A DNA stretch of 64,000 nucleotides. Origin: Nocardioides panzhihuensis (GTDB lineage Bacteria; Actinomycetota; Actinomycetes; Propionibacteriales; Nocardioidaceae). The stretch spans positions 3,759,501-3,823,500 of the forward strand of contig NZ_JACBZR010000001.1 of assembly GCF_013408335.1 (NCBI RefSeq), read 5' to 3'. Each line of letters starts with the position of its first letter. Position 1 is the stretch's first letter. Below, in pieces: positions 59,380 through 64,000 of the stretch. The notes under the pieces were generated by a model that ran no database searches, was not told the origin of the DNA, and was given only the letters and a program-made list of their open reading frames with translations. The position numbers and the translations under genes are program-made.

Positions 59380-60079
59380 TCGTCACCTTGCGGTAGCGCG
59401 GGAACCACGCCTTCATCGCCGGCGCGTACTCGTCGGTGACGTAGTTCGACCGTTCCCCGGCCACCCAGAGCACCGGACCGTCGTACGCCTCGTACGCCTT
59501 CAGCTCCTCGGCCGGCCAGGCGCCGACCTGGTCGAGATCGCGGCCGAGGACGGGCAGGTTCATCGCCCAGCGCCAGCTGTCCCCGTCACGGCGCAGGTTC
59601 TGCAGCAGGAATCCGCGGACCGTCTGATCGGGCACCGCCTCCTGCATCCCGGCGTCGGCCTCCTCGCGCCGGGAGATGCTGTCCAGGTCGAGACTCTGCA
59701 TCGCGTCGACGTAGGTCTTGAAGCCACCGACGCGCTCGTAGACGACCGGGGACATGTCGGCCACGACGAGCTTCGCGACCAGCTCGGGGCGGGTGATCGC
59801 GAGCAGCATCGCCACCTTGCCGCCCATCGAGTGGCCGACCACGGTGGCGGGCTCCTCGGCCGAGAGCAGCTCGGCGACGGCCGCGGTCACCTCGAGGTAG
59901 TCGAAGGTGTCCGGCTGCGGCGACCTGCCATGGTGGGGAAGGTCCACGAGCGTGACTCGGTGCTTGTCGGCCAGCTGCTTGCCCAGCGTGTTCCAGTTGC
60001 GTCCCTGGCCGAAGAGTCCGTGCAGGAAGACGACGCGGCTACCGGTCTCGCCGAGCTCGAGCGTATGAAGTGATGGCAC
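59300..60079 (-). CDS. Alpha/beta-hydrolase (YbfF-like esterase)
   Basis: A 259-residue alpha/beta-hydrolase. The oxyanion region is VVFLHGLFGQGRNWNTLGKQ, the nucleophile elbow ATVVGHSMGGKVAMLLAI, the acid near VLWVAGERSNYVTDEY and the catalytic His in IKGAGHWVHSEKPETFL. The closest type is the YbfF/acyl-CoA esterase group, but a precise substrate cannot be assigned. It is convergent with the HNH gene. Confidence 0.88.
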   Translation of the reverse strand: MPSLHTLELGETGSRVVFLHGLFGQGRNWNTLGKQLADKHRVTLVDLPHHGRSPQPDTFDYLEVTAAVAELLSAEEPATVVGHSMGGKVAMLLAITRPELVAKLVVADMSPVVYERVGGFKTYVDAMQSLDLDSISRREEADAGMQEAVPDQTVRGFLLQNLRRDGDSWRWAMNLPVLGRDLDQVGAWPAEELKAYEAYDGPVLWVAGERSNYVTDEYAPAMKAWFPRYRKVTIKGAGHWVHSEKPETFLAALRQFLGD

Positions 60080-60096
60080 CGGGGAAGCGTACGTCG

Positions 60097-60885
60097 CTAG
60101 AAGTCGAAGCCGTCGAACATGTCACCGATGCCGTCGCCGATCCCGCCGAACATGTCGCCCATGCCCTCCCCGATCCCGCCGATCGCGTCACCCATGCCCT
60201 CACCGATCTCACCGAAGGCGTCGAAGCCGCCGAACGCGCTGAACATCAGCCCGGCGAACATCCAGTCCATCGGCGAGAAGGCACCGAAGTAGCCGGCAGC
60301 GTAGGGCCGGTAGGCCGGGCCACCCTGCCAGTAGGGCACGCGCTGGTTGCCGACCATCACCTTGCGGGTGTCCGGCTCCGCGCCGGCCTTGACCCGCTCG
60401 GCGTCGAGCGCGCAGGCGGGTACGTCACGGGCGGTGCCGCCCGGCGGCGCCCATTCCACGTCCTCGACCGAGAGGCCGTGGCGAGGGTCGAAGAAGCACG
60501 GCGGACGACGCTTCGGCAGCGGCTCGCCGGCGACGCGCGCCTTGACGCACGCGACCGCATAGCGGCCGTCCTCGACGATCGTGGTGATCTGCTTGACGTC
60601 TTCGGGAACGGTCATCTTGTCGACGGAGCGCTTGGCCGTCTCGTACTCGTCCAGGGCACGCTGGTAGTCGGCGTTGGCGCCCTCGTCGAGCTCCTTGCCT
60701 GCCATGTCGAGGTCGAGCCCCTGCAGCTCCTCGCCGAAGGCGGTGACGTCCTCGAAGGCGAGCTGCTTGACCGGCTCCAGATCCGCGCGCTGTTTTTCCA
60801 GCGCCCGCGCCTGCGAGCGCTTGTTGGTCACTACCACGGTCCCGATCACCGCGACGACGATGAGAAGTGCGATCAGAAGTCCCAC
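60097..60885 (-). CDS. Hypothetical membrane-anchored protein with glycine-rich C-terminal repeats
   Basis: A 262-residue protein with one N-terminal span (LLIALLIVVAVIGTVVVT), a charged coiled segment (LEKQRADLEPVKQLAFEDVT, ANADYQRALDEYETAKRSVD), a Cys-containing middle and a C-terminal tail. The tail has imperfect repeats of GEIGEGMGDAIGGIGEGMGD type ending MFDGFDF. The repeats suggest assembly or a flexible scaffold. I do not recognise a family. It lies 17 bp from the alpha/beta-hydrolase gene and may be co-transcribed. Confidence 0.7.
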   Translation of the reverse strand: MGLLIALLIVVAVIGTVVVTNKRSQARALEKQRADLEPVKQLAFEDVTAFGEELQGLDLDMAGKELDEGANADYQRALDEYETAKRSVDKMTVPEDVKQITTIVEDGRYAVACVKARVAGEPLPKRRPPCFFDPRHGLSVEDVEWAPPGGTARDVPACALDAERVKAGAEPDTRKVMVGNQRVPYWQGGPAYRPYAAGYFGAFSPMDWMFAGLMFSAFGGFDAFGEIGEGMGDAIGGIGEGMGDMFGGIGDGIGDMFDGFDF

Positions 60886-60930
60886 GTCAATCAGCGTAGC
60901 GCCACGGTGGTCGGGCCCGTCCCGATCGCG

Positions 60931-62709
60931 TCAGGAGTAGTCGCGGAAGCCCTTGCCGGTCTTGCGGCCGAGGTAGCCCGCGGTGACCAGGTGCTCCAGC
61001 AGCGGCGCGGGGGCGAAGCCCGGCTCACGGAACTCCAGGTAGAGCTCACGCTCGATGGCCAGGGAGACGTCGTTGCCGACCACGTCGAGCAGCTCGAAGG
61101 GTCCCATCGGCAGCGCACAGCCGAGCTTCATCGCGGTGTCGATGTCGTCGGCGGTCGCGTAGTGGGCCTCGAGCATCTTGACCGCGTCGTTGAGGTAGGG
61201 GAAGAGCAGGGCGTTGACGATGAAGCCGGCCCGGTCCCCGCACGAGACCGGCGACTTGCCGACGTTCGCGCACAGCGCCCGGACGGTCTCGGCGACCTCT
61301 TCGGAGGTGGTGACGGTGGAGACGACCTCGACCAGCTTCATGACCGGCGCCGGGTTGAAGAAGTGCATCCCGACGACGTCCGCCGGCCGCTTGGTCACCT
61401 TCGCCAGCTCGATGACCGGCAGGCTCGAGGTCGTCGTCGCCAGGATCGCGCCACGCTTGCAGATGTCATCGAGGTTCTCGAAGAGCGTGGTCTTGATGGC
61501 CAGGTCCTCGGCGATGGCCTCCACGACGATGTCGACGTCGGCCAGGTCGTCCAACGAGGTCGTGCCGGTCAGCCGACCGAGGATCTCCGGCTTCGCCGAC
61601 TCCTCCAGCTTGCCCCGTCCGATCGCCTTGTCGAGACTCTTGGTGATCCGCGCTGCGACGGCGTCGACCTTGTCCGGGCTGCGCCCGACGTACGTCACGT
61701 CGTAGCCGCCCTTCGCGAAGACCTCGACGATCCCCGATGCCATCGTCCCGGTGCCGACGACGCCGACCTTCGCGATCGGACGGCGCAGCTCGTGGGTCGC
61801 GTCAGCGCTCGGAGTGAGGGCGTCCGGGACCACGATCGGCGAGTCGGCGCCCTCGTAGGTGTAGAAGCCGCGGCCCGACTTCCGCCCGAGCATCCCGGCG
61901 GTGACCATCTGCTTGAGGATCGGCGCGGGAGCGTGCAGCCGGTCGCGACCCTGGCGGTACATCGTGTCGAGGATCTCGTAGGAGGTGTCGAGCCCGATCA
62001 GGTCCAGCAGCGCCAGCGGCCCCATCGGGTAGCCGCAGCCCAGCCGCATCGCGGTGTCGATGTCCTCGCGGGTGGCGTAGTGGCCCTCGAACATCGAGAC
62101 CGCGTGGTTCAGGTAGCCGAAGAGCAGCGCGTTGGCGATGAACCCGGCCCGGTCGCCGCAGACCACCGGCGACTTGCCGAGCTTGCCGACGACCTCGCGG
62201 GCGTCCTCGAGCACGTCGGGCTCGGTGACCACCGTGCGTACGATCTCGACGAACTTCTGCACCGGAGCGGGGTTGAAGAAGTGCACCCCGACGACGCGCC
62301 CCGGGTGCTTGGACGCGGCCGAGATCTCGGTCACCGACAGCGACGAGGTGTTCGTCGCCAGGATCGTCTCAGGAGCCACGATGTCGTCGAGGGTGGCCAG
62401 GATCGACTTCTTCAGCTCCAGCGACTCCACGACCGCCTCGACCACCATGTCGACGTCCTTGAGCGCCGTCGCGTCGGTGGCGAACGAGATCCGCCCGAGC
62501 AGCGCCTCCTGCTCCTCCTGGCTGAGCTTGCCGCGCTTGACCGCGCGCCCCGTCGAGTGGGCCAGGTGCTCCTTGCCGCGCTCGAGCCCCTCCTCGTCCC
62601 GCTCCACCCCGACGACGGTGAACCCGTTGCGGGCGAACACCTCCGCGATCCCGGCACCCATGGTGCCCAGGCCGACGATTCCGACTGTCTCGATCGTGCG
62701 CTCACTCAT
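60931..62709 (-). CDS. Tandem-domain 3-hydroxyacyl-CoA dehydrogenase
   Basis: A 592-residue protein made of two complete 3-hydroxybutyryl-CoA dehydrogenase units. Unit one (1-290) has VGIVGLGTMGAGIAEVFARN, NTSSLSVTEISAASKHPGRV and VVGVHFFNPAPVQKFVEIVR; unit two (310-592) has VGVVGTGTMASGIVEVFAKG, TTSSLPVIELAKVTKRPADV and VVGMHFFNPAPVMKLVEVVS. Both keep the Rossmann motif, the catalytic His in HFFNP and a GFIxNALLF segment. Single units are about 285 residues, so this is a fusion or duplication. It probably acts in fatty acid or C4 oxidation. ATG 62709 is chosen over a longer frame. Confidence 0.9.
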   Translation of the reverse strand: MSERTIETVGIVGLGTMGAGIAEVFARNGFTVVGVERDEEGLERGKEHLAHSTGRAVKRGKLSQEEQEALLGRISFATDATALKDVDMVVEAVVESLELKKSILATLDDIVAPETILATNTSSLSVTEISAASKHPGRVVGVHFFNPAPVQKFVEIVRTVVTEPDVLEDAREVVGKLGKSPVVCGDRAGFIANALLFGYLNHAVSMFEGHYATREDIDTAMRLGCGYPMGPLALLDLIGLDTSYEILDTMYRQGRDRLHAPAPILKQMVTAGMLGRKSGRGFYTYEGADSPIVVPDALTPSADATHELRRPIAKVGVVGTGTMASGIVEVFAKGGYDVTYVGRSPDKVDAVAARITKSLDKAIGRGKLEESAKPEILGRLTGTTSLDDLADVDIVVEAIAEDLAIKTTLFENLDDICKRGAILATTTSSLPVIELAKVTKRPADVVGMHFFNPAPVMKLVEVVSTVTTSEEVAETVRALCANVGKSPVSCGDRAGFIVNALLFPYLNDAVKMLEAHYATADDIDTAMKLGCALPMGPFELLDVVGNDVSLAIERELYLEFREPGFAPAPLLEHLVTAGYLGRKTGKGFRDYS

Positions 62710-62770
62710 GGCCCGCATCCTGCCATGGCGTGATCGGGGGCACGCCGGGATGCCGCTAGATTCCGTCTTC

Positions 62771-63262
62771 GTGACCGACGAGACCCAGACCAGCGAGCGC
62801 ATCGACGCCGAGCGGATCATCCCTGCCTCCCCCACCGCCATCTTCGCCGTCCTCACCGACCCCGACGGCCACGTCGCCATCGATGCCGCCGGCATGCTCC
62901 AGTCCGCGGAAGGATCGCCGGCAGCCGCCGTCGGCGACCGCTTCGTCGTCCACATGGACCGCGAGGCCCTCGGCGACTACCCGTTGGGCAAGTACGACGT
63001 CACCGTGATCATCACCGGCCTCGAGCCCGACCGATCGATCGAGTGGACCATCGAGGGCACCATCAAGCCGCCGATCGGCCACCGCTTCGGCTACGAGCTC
63101 GAGCGGCTCGACTCCGGGGACACCCGCGTCACCTCCTATTGCGACTGGTCCACTGCCCTCCCCGAGTGGAAGCCGATCTTCCCGGTCATCGACCAGAAGT
63201 CGATCCGGGCCACCCTGGGCATCCTGGAACGTGCCGTACGCCGCGGCTATCCCCGACCCTGA
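62771..63262 (+). CDS. SRPBCC (START/polyketide cyclase-like) family protein
   Basis: A 163-residue protein with the helix-grip fold pattern: IDAERIIPASPTAIFAVLTD at the start, ITGLEPDRSIEWTIEGTIKP in the middle and a long C-terminal helix (SIRATLGILERAVRRG). SRPBCC proteins bind hydrophobic ligands or act as cyclases; no active-site residues decide. The GTG start at 62771 is chosen as the first codon of the conserved part. Confidence 0.82.
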   Translation: MTDETQTSERIDAERIIPASPTAIFAVLTDPDGHVAIDAAGMLQSAEGSPAAAVGDRFVVHMDREALGDYPLGKYDVTVIITGLEPDRSIEWTIEGTIKPPIGHRFGYELERLDSGDTRVTSYCDWSTALPEWKPIFPVIDQKSIRATLGILERAVRRGYPRP

Positions 63263-63265
63263 ATC

Positions 63266-63379
63266 GCCGAAGCGTCACTCCCGCTGGCCGAGGCGTCACT
63301 CGCCCGAATCGAGACGGCACCGAAGTGCCGTCTCGATTCGCGTAAGTGACGTCTCGGCCGGCGTGGGTGACGCCTCGGC
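63266..63379. repeat. Symmetric nested repeat with a perfect 16-bp hairpin
   Basis: CGAATCGAGACGGCAC (63305-63320) and its reverse complement (63325-63340) enclose the loop CGAA. On the left are two direct copies of GCCGARGCGTCACT (63266-63279, 63287-63300) and on the right two inverted copies (63345-63358, 63366-63379), so the whole is an approximate palindrome. It lies between convergent genes and could terminate transcription, though T tracts are absent. Confidence 0.8.
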
Positions 63380-63389
63380 AGGGGCGGGA

Positions 63390-64000
63390 TCAGTAGGTGT
63401 GGAAGCCCTCGCCGGTCTTGCGGCCGAGCTTGCCTTCCCGGACCTTCTCGACCAGGAGAGCGGCGGGCTCGAAGCCGGGCTCGCCGAACTCGTTGCGGAG
63501 CTCGGTCTGGATGGCCAGGGAGACGTCGTTGCCGACGACGTCGAGGAGCTCGAAGGGGCCCATCGGGAAGGCTGCGGTCTCCTTGACCGCGGTGTCGATC
63601 TCAGCCATCGCGACGCCCGACTCGTGCAGCTTGACGGCATCGTTGAGGTAGGGGAACAGCAGCGCGTTGACGATGAAGCCGGACCGGTCGCCGCAGGAGA
63701 CCGGGACCTTCTTGACGGCCGCGGACAGGGCGCGCACGGTCTCGTCGACCTCGGGCGAGGTGAGCTCGGTGGTGACCACCTCGACGAGCTTCATGACCGG
63801 CGCGGGGTTGAAGAAGTGCATACCGATGACGTCACCGGGGCGCCCGGTGACCTTGGCGAGCTCGATGATCGGCATCGAGCTGGTCGTCGTGGCCAGGATG
63901 GCGCCGGCCTTGGCGATCCGGTCGAGATCCTTGAAGAGCTCCGTCTTGACCTCCAGGTCCTCGGCGATGCCCTCGACGATCAGGTCGGCCTCGCCGAGGT
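63390..64000 (-). CDS. 3-hydroxyacyl-CoA dehydrogenase, partial (continues past the window end)
   Basis: The C-terminal 200 residues of a second 3-hydroxyacyl-CoA dehydrogenase. It begins here with DLIVEGIAEDLEVKTELFKD and continues with TTTSSMPIIELAKVTGRPGD, VIGMHFFNPAPVMKLVEVVT and GFIVNALLFPYLNDAVKLHE, ending LGRKTGEGFHTY. It is close to the second unit of the tandem enzyme at 60931-62709. Whether the gene is single or tandem cannot be seen. A start at the internal ATG 63875 is not right because the conserved sequence runs on to 64000. Confidence 0.9.
   Translation of the reverse strand, partial: LGEADLIVEGIAEDLEVKTELFKDLDRIAKAGAILATTTSSMPIIELAKVTGRPGDVIGMHFFNPAPVMKLVEVVTTELTSPEVDETVRALSAAVKKVPVSCGDRSGFIVNALLFPYLNDAVKLHESGVAMAEIDTAVKETAAFPMGPFELLDVVGNDVSLAIQTELRNEFGEPGFEPAALLVEKVREGKLGRKTGEGFHTY

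Noticed and set aside
60070-62733. An 887-codon open frame on the plus strand
   Set aside because: It lies antisense to the tandem 3-hydroxyacyl-CoA dehydrogenase and the hypothetical gene at 60097. The composition is low-complexity Arg/Val/Asp-rich, as expected from GC codon bias.

Overview
The window is high-GC actinobacterial DNA, most likely from Nocardioides or a close relative in the Nocardioidaceae. The signs are a mycothiol-type formaldehyde dehydrogenase, a crotonyl-CoA carboxylase/reductase with MeaB and methylmalonyl-CoA epimerase, an ECF41 sigma factor, DUF222/HNH genes and several apparently leaderless starts. The assignment is inference; no rRNA or other taxonomic marker is present.

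Bases 1-23451 are accessory DNA in a tRNA-Ala(GGC) gene. The intact tRNA lies at 23415-23490 (minus). A 36-bp copy of its 3' half recurs at 859-894, so one element (about 22.6 kb) occupies 859-23451. Left of 859 sits the integrase/excisionase end of a second, related element, so two elements are stacked in tandem. The complete element has its own integrase and excisionase beside the tRNA, an array of short palindromes, a small HTH gene, a MobF relaxase-helicase and an IS110 insertion. I see no type IV secretion genes, so it looks like a mobilizable rather than self-transmissible element.

Its cargo is a catabolic set. A Rieske O-demethylase and its reductase are followed by a mycothiol-dependent formaldehyde dehydrogenase and a metallo-beta-lactamase-fold hydrolase suited to the released formaldehyde. 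Beyond a PucR-type regulator, an MHS-family transporter and a double MarR regulator come gentisate dioxygenase, 3-hydroxybenzoate 6-hydroxylase and an FAH-family hydrolase. A trio of MpaB/DUF2236-like gene, aldehyde dehydrogenase and second MpaB/DUF2236-like gene ends the set. Read together this suggests alkenyl or aldehyde side-chain oxidation, O-demethylation to 3-hydroxybenzoate, then the gentisate route. Three promoters share an operator-like motif (core TCCGTACACGTA) just downstream of the -10.

From 23.5 kb the DNA is core-like: rsfS, nadD and proA; etfBA and enoyl-CoA hydratase; a secreted M36 peptidase; an ECF41 sigma factor with its carboxymuconolactone decarboxylase partner; Nudix, EamA and LysR genes; meaB, thiolase, epimerase and ccr (C4/ethylmalonyl-CoA metabolism); a DivIVA-like coiled-coil gene and AI-2E permease; a two-component pair; and two 3-hydroxyacyl-CoA dehydrogenase genes. 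Two DUF222/HNH genes, each apparently frameshifted, sit downstream of copies of the same dispersed repeat.

The most unusual signal is a conserved 27-28 codon leader ORF repeated before three unrelated genes (proA, the ECF41 sigma gene and a Nudix gene). Each has a TAGGGT box 6-7 nt before its start, a TCCGTA/TACGGA stem that covers the Shine-Dalgarno of the next gene, and a stop overlapping the next start by four bases.
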